Below are positions 45,908 through 56,457 of a DNA stretch of 64,000 nt, piece after piece; position 1 is the stretch's first letter, and every line of letters starts with the position of its first letter. The stretch lies in NCBI GenBank assembly GCA_036346395.1, contig CM070604.1, positions 54,277,003 to 54,341,002 on the forward strand, in the 5' to 3' direction. Made by a program: the position numbers and the translations under genes. The notes under the pieces were generated by a model. It saw nothing but the letters and a program-made list of their open reading frames with translations. It had not been told where the DNA came from and made no database searches. The stretch comes from Hsuehochloa calcarea. Its lineage: Eukaryota > Streptophyta > Magnoliopsida > Poales > Poaceae.

Positions 45908-47764
45908 CTCCTCGTCGCCATCTTTATCCTTTTTGGAGTTGGCTTCCCCAACTCTTGTATTGAGGGAAGCAGGCCTTTACCTGCATAGTAATCTTCCAAC
46001 TTCTTTTGCCAAACACGGCAGGTGCGCAGATCGTGCCCAGCCTGTTGGTGAAGCGGGCACCACTTCTTACTCTTTTTATATCCATCGGTCGTAATATTTG
46101 TTTTAGTTCGACCGGTATAGTCGCTCTTACCTTTTGTAAGCTTTTCCGGGACCGCTAAGACCTCCTTACCTCCGTCTTGCGATGCTTCTTCTTCTTGAGA
46201 ACTTTCTTGTTCTTCTTCCCAGGCTCTTCTAAACCAGATTGAGGAGTTTTGTCTTTTCGATCTATAGCTTTGCTCCATTCGACTGCCTCACTAGCAGCTG
46301 CATATTTATCTACCATATCGAATAGCCAGGCAGTTGTTCGTGGGAGATTCATAGCTATATCCTCTGTGAACCTCCGGTTCCTCAATCCTGCCTTGAAAGC
46401 CTGAATTACAGAAGATTCTGCAATCTCGGTATAGAATTACGAACCTGGCTGAACCTCTTGATGTACTGACGGAGAGTTTCTTTTGGGTTCTGCCGGATTC
46501 GATGTAGATCATCTTCCTTCCCTGGGCGGTCGTACGTACCCTGAAAATTCACAATTAAGAGATCGCAGAGCCGTTCCCAAGTGTAGATTGATCCGACCGG
46601 CTGGTTAAGTAACCATGACCGAGCAGATCCTTCTAACACCGTAGGTAGGTAATTGGCCATCACGTTTTCATTACCACCAGCTGCTCTGACGGCGGTGGTA
46701 TAGATATGGAGAAATTCTAACGGGTTCTGAGACCCATTGAACTTGTCCATGTTGGCCGGTCGAAACCGGTTAGGCCAACGCACAGCCTGAAGCCCTGCAG
46801 AGAAAGCTCAGCAGCCTGTGACTGATTCATGGCGCCTTCTTTGGAAAGGAGCCAGATTGTGGTCGGTTGGGGACCGGTTTCTTAGATTAGAGAACTGAGG
46901 CTCCAGCGTCCCGACTTGATCGCGAGCGTTATGATGCCCTCGATCACCTGCCTGGTTCAAACGATGTCGAAGATCGTTCGGACCAAGCGAATGACCCTCT
47001 CGACGAGAGGAAGGTGTATTTGTTCGGAACAATCTCCTTCTCTCATGACTCATTGGTTGGAAACGTCGAGGAGGCTGCGGTATTGATTGATTCCCAACAT
47101 ATGCATGTTGCCCACCGCCGAGGGAAGAACGCTGGGACGAAGTCATGGTTTGAGTTTGTGGTGTCCTCCGTTCTCGGTATTCTTTCGTACGTTGTACGGT
47201 TTGTTGGAGAATCTCCGACACCATTACGGATGGTCTCGGAAGATTCATCGAGGTTGTTGGCTTTTGCAGATCCAAACCTTCTCTTAACCTCGCGCCTGGC
47301 TGTACTTAACTTATTATCCTTGGTGAAATTTGAACGGTAATTAAGCGATGGACGTCCATCAGCTCTGTTGCCTCTGGTAGCTGGTGTTTGATTGCCCGCG
47401 CCATTTCCATCAACACATGGTAGTGAGGTAGCGGGTGCGAGATCGTCTGAGGCATTGCGATCGATATTTCGATCGCATTGACTTCGTGTTTCCAACATCG
47501 ATCCTCCGAAGAGTTTCCACTGTACTCAGGGGAGAGCTTCCCAGTACTTCTACCAGACACTTCCACGACGGAGACTGGTCGGAGATGAGAACCTCTTGAG
47601 GCCTCCGTGGCGAACTCAGCCTGATACGACGAACTGCCGATCGTATGCTGAGCTTTATCATCCCCACTCGGCCCATGGCCGGTGAGGGTTTCATCGACAC
47701 CGTTACCATATGTCAGTTGGCTCCTGGAATTCCCAGAAGCCGTGGGTGAATACCTATCAACCAT
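45871..47764 (-). pseudogene. Decayed gag of element C
   Basis: The reading frame starts at MVDRYSPTASGNSRS (47764) and switches frames several times. The capsid domain (Retrotrans_gag) is seen at 46783-46406: RFRPANMDKFNGSQNPLEFL, then ARSWLLNQPVGSIYTWERLC and ETLRQYIKRFSQVRNSIP. The next pieces hold a Lys-rich linker and a CX2HX4HX4C-like finger (WCPLHQQAGHDLRTCRVW) near 46050. Frame changes at about 47300, 46800, 46400 and 46250 show it is dead. Confidence 0.85.
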
Positions 47765-48178
47765 GATGGTGTCGAGAGTGTATTGACTCTCGGATTGTAA
47801 GGCTGAAAATTTATCACCTTTTTTGCCGGTCAGAAAGACCGGGCTTGAAGAGGTTTTTCGACACTCCGAACTGATCGGAATGTCCTATCCCTCAGGAAGC
47901 TCCACTTGTTGCAGTGGTGCATCCTCATCCATCTGCTAGACCTCGGTGTTGTCAGCGACTTACGAACCAGCAGAGGAAGAAGAGGACGACATCCAATCAC
48001 CCTGCATGGCCTGGATGCTGGCTTCCGTGTCGAGGTTGGAGTAGTTGTCCAGATCGAACCAATTCTCGTCGTCCCAAGTTCCTGCCATGATTTCATGAAC
48101 AGAAGGATGTGCGAGGATTTGATGAGCAAAGAATTCCTTTAGAAGATTTGTGCCTTCTTCCCCACGGACAGCGCCAGC
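47765..48178 (-). mobile_element. Leader and primer-binding site of element C
   Basis: Two bases inside the right LTR the minus strand reads TGGCGCTGTCCGTGGGG (48176-48160), a primer-binding site like those of Tat-lineage Gypsy elements, which begin TGGCGC. The rest is a non-coding leader before gag. Confidence 0.75.
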
Positions 48179-50685
48179 TGTCGACGATCAAATCGCCGAT
48201 CTTATGAATATATGAATGAAAAGAGGAAAATAGCGCGTATCTTCTAGAAAGTAGTGAGACTGCTCTTTATTGCTTTGAACTAGCTATTACAAGGACTGTA
48301 TATAACTTAGACTAAAAACTAATTTAGAAGTACAAGGCTCTTGAGAGTGTCTCCCAAATGATCTTCACTGTTCCGGCCCCCTCAACTTCAGTCCGCATTC
48401 CTCCTTATGTAGTTGATGAAGCGTTGGCATTTGTCTCTGGAGGAGACGCCTGTTCGGGAGGCAACGCGTCTGGTCGAAGAGAGGTGTCAGTTGATAATGT
48501 ATCAACTGTTGTGCGGTTATATGTCAATGAGTCATGTAACCGTACTCCAGTATCGTAGCATTGCGTGGTATGGAATATATAGCACATGTTCCATTCGTCA
48601 CACGGTAAAACATATGTCTGGTCGTAGATCCAGACAACAGTTCAAAACCTTGTGAGCATTTGACTGGTCGGAGACTAGGTTTGGAACCATGTCCGACCAG
48701 ATTGGGTACTATGTAACCTCTGCAATTATTACGACCAGTGAGGTCGTTAGCCTTAGGGTTTACGACCATGAAGACGTATGGTCTCTATATACTAAATAAT
48801 AAATAGAGGTTTTTGTGGATATCGTGAGGATATGTGCATGATCTTAGGATGATGAGTCAATTGGCAATGGCTTTGTTGGTTTGCAAAATCTCACATTTTC
48901 GGGGTTTGCTTCAGCCTGTCAGACCACAGGCGGTCTGGCCGGTGGCATCGGCGGTCCGACCGGCCGTGGAGAGGTCCGACCGGCCGTGCGCGCCGGTCCG
49001 ATCGGGTTCGGTTCAAAGTGGGTTTTGAAGCTGAGCCAAAAATAGGTTGTGTAGGCAAGTGAGGGGAGTCTCCTGGATGTGGTCATATTATTTTTGGAGC
49101 TCCCAGTCGAAAGTTCTATTCATTTGAAAATTCCAGAAGGTTTCGGATTTTCAAGATGAAAATTTGGCTAAGTCATTTCGGGCGGTCCGACCGCCGTTAT
49201 GGAATCAGTCCGACCGGCTTGAAATCGGTCGGACCGGCTGTGTGGGGCGGTCAGACCGCCGATCACTTGGAGGTTAGCCTTATTGGCATTGATGTGATTT
49301 GAATGTGTTTAATGTATGAACTTCAATGCTTTATTGTTGCATATTGCATTGTTGAACTGACGTGGGTCAAGTTGTGAATAACTTGTTCTCGGAGACGATT
49401 TGTTTGTCTATTGCTGTGCAGGAGGCTTGCAGGTCAACGACGTCAACGGTGAGGTGGATCGGGACTACGCTTGGAGAGTTGAGGTACAGAACAATCATGG
49501 ATGCCGGGTGAGGTCGTGTGACTCAAGCATGGTGCAGAATGGGCAAGATGGATCGAACGGGTAGTTCGGTGCAGCTGGTTGGATCAGGCGGTGCGGAAGT
49601 CGGTGCAAGTCTCTAGGAGATTCCGATGGGATTCGGACGGGAGAGATTTGCCGACGTGATGAGAGCCGCTGATCAACCTACACGTGGTGAAGCGGCGATT
49701 GCTTCAACAGATGTGTGTGAGTGGGTCCCATGTGTGTGTGGGTCCCATGTGTGAAACCCTAGCTCTCCTATAAATAGAAAGGGGGGAGATGTAAAACCCC
49801 CAAGCACTCATTTGGACCCCTCCACCTTTTTCTAGGGTTTGGAGAGGAGAGGAGAGGAGAAGCTAGGGTTTGGAGAGATTGTGTGTGCTCTTTGTTGAGC
49901 TCTTGTCCTCCTTGAAGGAGTGGCTTTGTAAGCATCTTGTTGGATCAATCAATCTTGTGATGCTTGCTTAAGAGATCGATTGTCTCCTTTGTGTTCTTCT
50001 CTCTTTTGTTGATTTTGGTGCTTCCTTGATGCAAGTATTTATGCTTGGTCTCTTGACCGATTTTATCTTGCTTTGATGTGTGGGAATACTCCTAGAATCA
50101 TCTAGATCATCAACCCCCACAAGCAAGTATTGAATCAAGATTTTCATATTTCTAGGGTTTGTGCACTTCTTTGGTAAAATCTTCAGAGATCGATTCTGTG
50201 AAGTGGATCTGGAGGATCGTCGCTAGAAATAGGTCTCTAATATCCTTAGGGAGGTGTGCTCCAAATTTGGTCAAGTTTCATTGGTTGAATCAAAAGTTGG
50301 ACCAAATTTCGTTTTGGATTTGGGCATTGTGTTTCGGTTCTGGACTAAATCGGTCCGACCGGTTTATCAACGGTGGTCAGACCGCCAGATTTCAGACCGC
50401 CCATTAACGGCCGGTCGAACCGATTCCCAGCGGTCGGACCGCCACTTGTCTGCCGGTCGACCGCCGTGTCGAACCGGCCAAATGAGATCAACTCTCCATA
50501 TTTGTGTTGTGGTTAAAGGGGGTAATTGAATTCAGCACAAGGTTTTCTCTGTGCGTGTACTGATCTTAGCTTTCCTAGCTAAAGGAGAAAAGTTCTTGTT
50601 GAATTTGATTAAGGCGAAAAAGTCGAGAAAGCGCCTATTCACCCCCCTAGTCGCCTTTACGGTCCTACAGTTTTAATCCTCGTCA
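48179..50685 (-). mobile_element. 5' LTR of element C, split by a solo LTR
   Basis: The plus strand starts TGTCGACGATC at 48179 and ends AATCCTCGTCA at 50685. Removing the inserted 1856 bp and its 5-bp duplication leaves an LTR of about 646 bp. The 3' LTR at 37494-37920 confirms the unsplit order across the insertion point (agaggtttt joined directly to aatcctcgtca). The following bases gtatg (50686-50690) would be the right target duplication, but the left partner is lost. Confidence 0.88.
48814..50669 (+). mobile_element. Copia-type solo LTR (1856 bp) nested in element C
   Basis: The sequence begins TGTGGATATCG and ends GGTCCTACA, flanked by a 5-bp target duplication gtttt (48809-48813 and 50670-50674). 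There is no internal coding sequence, so it is a solo LTR left by recombination between two LTRs. The end, with cacccccctagtcgcc before GGTCCTACA, resembles SIRE/Maximus-type Copia LTRs. It contains clusters of ggtccgaccgg-type motifs and a promoter-like part at about 49770 (ctataaatag), followed by the leader-like stretch with tagggtttggagagg. Confidence 0.85.
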
Positions 50686-50750
50686 GTATGTATTAGAGAA
50701 ATTTTACGTTACATTCTACCGGTAGTATATTGTGTCGCCTGAATAGGTGA

Positions 50751-50838
50751 AAGTTGTGAAGGTTAATCTGTTACGGTATTGTTGTATCCCTTATTAATGA
50801 CTACAACAACACCGTAACAGATTACCCTTCACAACCTT
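50751..50838. repeat. Near-perfect 35-bp inverted repeat (hairpin)
   Basis: The left arm at 50751-50786 (gttgtgaaggttaatctg, then ttacggtattgttgta) is the reverse complement of the right arm at 50802-50838, with about two mismatches and a loop of about 15 bases. No target duplication or known MITE ends were identified. Confidence 0.85.
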
Positions 50839-51171
50839 GACCTCTTCTTTCCTTCTTTTTTTATTTTTGTTGCTGATGTATCAAGCACTTACTTTTGTTC
50901 AAAAGGGCTAAAAGTCATGGCAAAATTGGTTGAGTGCTAAATGACAGTGGTCTGTTTATTCTGTTTATGATACTATATATTCTTTTTATGTTGGATCAGG
51001 CTACTCCAACTCATCTTCCACTACACTGCACGTCTAGTGGTAACGATCTGTGATCTTCTACTTGATTGGCTTCCTGGTTTACGTGGCATAATTTTTGAAT
51101 TGCCAACTAACGTAGCCTACCCATATCCCTACAATCACACAGTACACTAGATCAGTATAAGCATGCTGCTG

Positions 51172-53590
51172 ATTGGATCAACGTTGACTAGAGAGCATAC
51201 CATTAATTTTGATTATCTTAATTGGGAAATAGTTGATCTTAGTGGTCTTGAAGCTCCTATTGATGAAGAAGATATTTGGAGAGCAATAAAAGAGCAACCT
51301 ACTAAAAAAATCACTACGGGCTGGCGGTTTCCCAGGGTTGTTTTATAAATTTGCGTGGTCAGTTATCAAGAAAGACGTTGTGGCTGCAGTTCAGGCCTTT
51401 TTTTAAACCAGAATGGTAATAACTTTCATAGAGTGAATAAATGCTTTGGTTTCTCTTTTGCCAAAACGTGCTGATGCCATGTCGCCAAAAGACTTTCGAC
51501 CTATTTTCTTGATACACAGCTTCACCAAGCTCATATCTAAGGCGATTGCTTCTCGGTTGGCCCCTTTTCTGCCACAATTGGTGGGTGCGAATCAAAGTGC
51601 TTTTATCAAGCAGCGAACCATTCAAGATAATTTTAAATATGTTTAGTGTGCAGCCAAACTTCTACAACAAAAAAGGAGGCAAGAGTTATGCAGAAATTGG
51701 ATCTGACAAAGGCTTTTGACAGTGTATCTTGGTCTTTTCTCCTAGAGGTACTTCAATACAGAGGGTTCGGTGTGCATTGGCGTGTCTGGATTGCTTTGTT
51801 GCTGTCAACTTCTAGCACTAGGATACTTCTTAATGGCCAACCGGGGAATCAAATATGGAATGAGCATGGGCTTCGTCAAGGAGATCCATCATCTCCTGTG
51901 TTTTTCATCCTAGTGATGGAAGTTCGTAATAAAATTATTCAGAAAGTTGTCAATGACAATTTGTTGCATCCTTTGGGACATTGGGCAATTAAATACTGGG
52001 CCTTTTTTTGTGCGGATGATGTAATCATCTTCTTGTCTCCGTTGTCTTCTGATCTTGATATTATTAGAGGTATTTTGGAGGTCTTCGTATCAACTTTAGG
52101 TTTTCAGACAAATTGGGAAAAATGTTCAGCCATCCCTATTTGTTGTTCTGAAAATGAAACCCAGTTGGTAGCTCAAAACCTCAGCTGTAGTATGGCGTCA
52201 TTTCCTTGCACCTATTTGGGCCTCCCCCTATCATAAAAAAGATCGCGTCGTGTGCATTTACAGCTGATTGTTGATTGCTGCCAAGCTTCCTAAAAGGAAA
52301 GGTATATTGCTAACAATGGGGGGACGCATAGTTGTCATTAAACCAGTCTTGTCAGCTATCCCTATTTACCAATTAATGGCAATGGATTTACCTAAATGGA
52401 TACATAGAGCCATTGACAAACAGAGACATGGTTTTCTTTGGACTGATGAGGAATCAGCAAAAGGAGGGAAATGCCTTGTCTCCTGGCAAAAGGTGTGCAG
52501 GCTGACAACATATGGAGGTTTAGGTTTTCAGGATCTCCTTCTGCCAGGCATGGTGCTAAGAATGAGATGGCTTTGGTTGAAGGAGACTAGTAGTAGTAGA
52601 ACGTGGTCTGACATGCCTTTGCCATGTGAAAATGTTGTGTTTGCTATGTTTCAGGCCTCAACAAAGATTGATTTGGGTAATAGAACTTCTACTTTGTTAT
52701 GGTCAGACTATTGGTTGGACAGCAGTTGCATAACCATTTTGTCGCCAAACCAAATTCTTTTTGTCAGCAAAAAATCTGAGAAGGAGAAGAACAGTGAAAG
52801 AAGCTCTTGAAAATCACAATTGGGTCAGTTATATCAGGGGAGGCATATCAATCATCGCCATAAGAGAATACCTGGTTGTTTGGGAAAAACTCTCAAGAAT
52901 TCTGTTGCGAGAGGATCAAACAGATAAAGTGCTTTGGAAATGGACTTCATCTGCTGTTTACTCTGCCAAGTCCGCTTACATGACATTTTTTTCATGGCAC
53001 AATCAGGATGCCTTACAGTAAATAGATTTGGGAATCGAAAACACCTATTAAGTGCAAGTTTTTTGCGTGGTTAATTGTCCATCAGAGATGTTGGGCGACG
53101 GACAAACTAAGGCACCGTGGTCCCCCCATCCAAACGTCTGTGTGCTATGTGATCAAGAAGAAGGCATTTAGTATCTAGTGTTGGGATGCGTTGTTGCTCG
53201 TGAAATTTGGTTTGAAATCCTTTCTTTATCTTATCATGAGAGATTGGTCCCAGTACCAATGTTCAAATAATAGAATGGTGGCTTGCAGCTAGAAAAGGAT
53301 TATCAAAGAAGTATGCTAGAAGTTTTGATACTATGGTTGTCTTAACATCGTGACAAAGCTAGTTCAGTTCAAGTCGTTGTTGGGACAATTCGAAGCGAAG
53401 GCCTCCTTTGGTGCTCATCTAACGTCGAAGACTTGAAGAACTGGTTCTCGTAATGTTTCTCTATTGTTTCTGGTGCTTGGTTTAGACCAAGCCATTTATA
53501 TCTTTTTGGTAGAATTTTATCTGTGTTGTGCTGACTCTCCTTCCTTATAATGTAAATATGTGCAAAGCTTTTTCACGTTCTCTAAAAAAG
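51172..53590 (+). mobile_element. 5'-truncated L1-type LINE with broken reverse transcriptase
   Basis: Plus-strand frames at 51446-52236 carry non-LTR RT motifs: PKDFRPIFLIHSFTKLISKA, LVGANQSAFIKQRTIQDNF, LDLTKAFDSVSWSFL, HGLRQGDPSSPVFFIL and the active site FCADDVIIF (usual F/YADD). Then follow PCTYLGLPLS, the GGRIVVIKPVLSAIPIYQ thumb-like part, and a zf-RVT-like end (WKWTSSAVYSAKSAYM, then CKFFAW and VCVLCDQEE in shifted frames). At least four stops or frameshifts occur. The endonuclease is absent. The 3' end is a short A-run (aaaaaag, 53585-53590). Possible target duplication gcatgctgctg (51161-51171) and gcatgttgttg (53590-53600), with two mismatches. Confidence 0.82.
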
Positions 53591-53704
53591 CATGTTGTTG
53601 GAACAAGCTCTATATAGTTACTACATTTACTACATTCACAGCATTCAGCACTTCATTTTAGCTCTCTCTCTACACACGTACATGTACACATAACTAAGTA
53701 CAAT

Positions 53705-55379
53705 TGTTAGACCATGTGGACTGGTCGTAGACTTTGTGATGATAAATAATTGACATTTGTGGTTGTGAAAGTTTTGGTTATTGGATTTTTAGTTACTATA
53801 GATTCGAGTACCAAGTAATGCAGTTCAGAGTACTGTAGCTCCGAGTACTGAGTGTTAGTTTTTTGAATTCTATAGATCCGAGTACCAAGTGGTAGAGCTT
53901 TCAGTAATGCACTCAGTCATAAGTCGAGGTGTGTATCGAGTACGAAGGGAGGTTGGAGTTGCATGGTTGAAAGTCAAGAAACTACAGTGCACAATCGATG
54001 GTCGAAGCTACAGTGACTGGTCGATGGACTGTAGTCGTAGGCTTCGTGGTCGGCAGTCGTAGGCATCGTGATTAGTAGTCGTAGGCTTCGTGGTCAGTAG
54101 TCGTAGGCTTCGTGATTGATAGTCATGGGCCAAGTGGTCGTAGACCTCTGGTAAGTAGTCGTTCGCTTCTGGTAATTGGTTGTACACTTCTGGTAAGTGG
54201 TCGTACGTTTCGATTGCTTAGATACTTATTTTCTTCGAGTACCTTGAGTACTCGTGTCTGGTTGGTCAGCGGTATGACCAGTATGTACACTGTGGTACGA
54301 CCTGTTTTACAGAGTTGTCTCTATTTGTTTTATGAAAGTTGGAATTTATGGTAGTGGATGATCTGATTCGTGTTTATTGATAGATGTGAGTGTGATATGC
54401 GTGTGTAAACTGATATTGGTCAAGTGGGAGAACTTATTCCAGGAAAACTTTCTTTGATCTTTGCATGTACGGGTTGAGCTTGGAGACGACCACGATCGAT
54501 GACGAGGAAGACCGAACTTGAAGGGGGGAAATCCAAAGTTCAAGTGGTCGTGGATTTTACAAGGTGGTTGTGCTCACGCTAGGGCACATGGAGATCAAAG
54601 GTGAAAGCATGATGCTTGGTCGAAGCTACGGAAGTGTCGTCCTGGAGGCTTCAATGCTTGAAGAGTTATGGAAGACGTTTCATAACTGGAAGGTTGAGAG
54701 ATATTATCGTGTTTTAATGGGTTCGGTTCCCTTGTTTCACAGAAGAGATAGGATTATTTGTCCGTGTTGATAAGAACATGGTTTAGGGCCCTAGCATATA
54801 AAGACCAAAGAGGTTAAGAAAAACATGCGCTCGTGGGAGGCTTTTTGGGGTTTTGGCTGTGGCGGCTTTCAGCAGAGAGAGTTTTTTGGGGCTGTCTTGC
54901 TAAGGTTTGAGGGTTGTCGTGAGAGCACTTTGTAGACATATAACATAATTGAGAAATAATAGATTAGGTTGTTTCCAAAGAATTTCAGTCATCACTGGTG
55001 GTTTGTGCTTCAGGGCATTGTGTTCGACTTGTTCCAGTTCATCGTCTTTGATCTGATCTTATGTCTTCGACCAACTCTCGTGTTGATCAGTTTTTGACTA
55101 GTTCCTGTTCCGAGAGGTCGTCGACTTGTTCTCGTCCATCGTGTTTCAATTTGCTTTTGTTCTTTGTAGTGTGTGAATCTCTCGAGTCAGAGGGTGGAAA
55201 AAATCTGTTAGTCGAATCTTTTCAACCAGAGCAGTTTCAACCACGACAACGAGGAGGCTTCTCGTACGAGTACTGTGTATTGAGTTGTCGGTTGAAACCA
55301 TCTCAGATTCTCTTTGGTAAATTGCAAAAGAAGGCACTACAATCATTCACCCCCTCTGATTGTCGTATCCGATCCTACA
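53705..55379 (+). mobile_element. Second solo LTR (1675 bp)
   Basis: Begins TGTTAGACCATG and ends CCGATCCTACA, flanked by acaat at 53700-53704 and 55380-55384. The host sequence around it (53633-53704 joined to 55380-55390) resembles an uninterrupted stretch at 62255-62334, where the target reads gtacaattaatgag without insertion; this confirms the boundaries. The end (cattcaccccctctgattg before the final CCTACA) resembles Copia LTR ends. No internal genes. A minisatellite lies at 54028-54215. Confidence 0.88.
54028..54215 (+). repeat. Minisatellite of about 30-bp units in the solo LTR
   Basis: Variants of agtcgtaggcttcgtggtc occur head-to-tail about four times and then drift into agtggtcgtacacttctggta-type units (about three more). 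Period is about 22-31 bases and irregular. Confidence 0.75.
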
Positions 55380-55639
55380 ACAATTAATGAGGGCGTCCAA
55401 CCTTTCATGACATTGTGCATTGTCTCGTGGGGGCACTCACGGAACTGTAGATCGATCGAGATGAAGTAATTGTTAAGGATATAAGGGTATTAGTAGTATT
55501 TTCTATTGTATTAGGGTTTAGTCTTGTGTCCACCTGTACCCTATATATATTGCCTATTGGACCTCTTAAATATTCACACAATATTCATAATATGGTATTA
55601 GAGCCAAGGTTAGGGTTAGAGTTTCTTACCTATGCTGCC

Positions 55640-56260
55640 CCCTAGGTTAGACCCGTTCTCTACCACCGCTACCCCCGGGAGGACCGATCTTTGCTCCCGG
55701 GGGCGGCCTCTCGTTCTCCATCAATGTCCTCATGCTCATCTTCGGCCGGATCCTCCTTGTAATAGGTGACAGGTACAGCAATCAGGCTGTGCCATTGTAC
55801 CTGTCGGAGATGGCGCCGTCGAGGATGCACGACATGCTCAACATCAGCTTCCAGTTCATGATCACCATGGACATCTTAGCCGCCAACCTCATCAACTACT
55901 TCACCACCAAGATCTCCTTTTCTCTCGAAGCCTCCAGTCCATATAGAAATCAACATACTGAACGCCCATCTCACCCTTGTCCTTGGTCCGATCCTCCTTC
56001 TCATCGATCCACGTGAGACATGTAGGCACCAAGGCGGGGAGCAGAGGCAGAGAAATCCACCTGAGACATGTAGGTGCCGAGGCGGGGATCGAAGGCAGAA
56101 CAATGGAGTCGAGGCACCAACCTCATCAACTACTTCACCGCCAAGATCTCCGGCGGCTGGGGCTGGCGCATTAGCCTCGGGCTCGCCACCGTGCCGACCT
56201 GCATCATGGACGGCGGTTCCATCTTCCTCCCCGATACGCCCAACCCCCCGTATCTTCCTC
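55640..56260 (+). pseudogene. Captured monosaccharide transporter (STP/MFS) fragment
   Basis: STP proteins are 12-helix plasma-membrane sugar/proton symporters. The plus strand reads MLIFGRILLVIGDRYSNQAV, PLYLSEMAPSRMHDMLNISF, QFMITMDILAANLINYFTTK and later ISGGWGWRISLGLATVPTCI and FLPDTP. This is the region from helix 4 to the loop after helix 6 of STPs, with PLYLSEMAP and the GGWGWR motif intact, and it lacks introns. A 234-base insertion between two 34-bp direct copies (55884-55917, 56118-56151) introduces a stop. The inserted part itself has two 47-bp repeats (from about 56010). The piece lies in sense with the carrier element. Confidence 0.85.
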
Positions 56261-56457
56261 TGATGCTACAACCATGATGGCAAGGCAAGGTGCTCCTATG
56301 ATGTATGCAGACTATGGATTGTTTTGGTGTTTTGTGTCAGTGGAATCGAAGAGGGGAGGAGGTGATATGCTACTGTTAGTGGAGATTGAATCGGTAGCTA
56401 GTTATATTAGTATATGTTGCTAGTAAGTTTTAGTCTTTGTATTTCTTTGTGTCGTTT

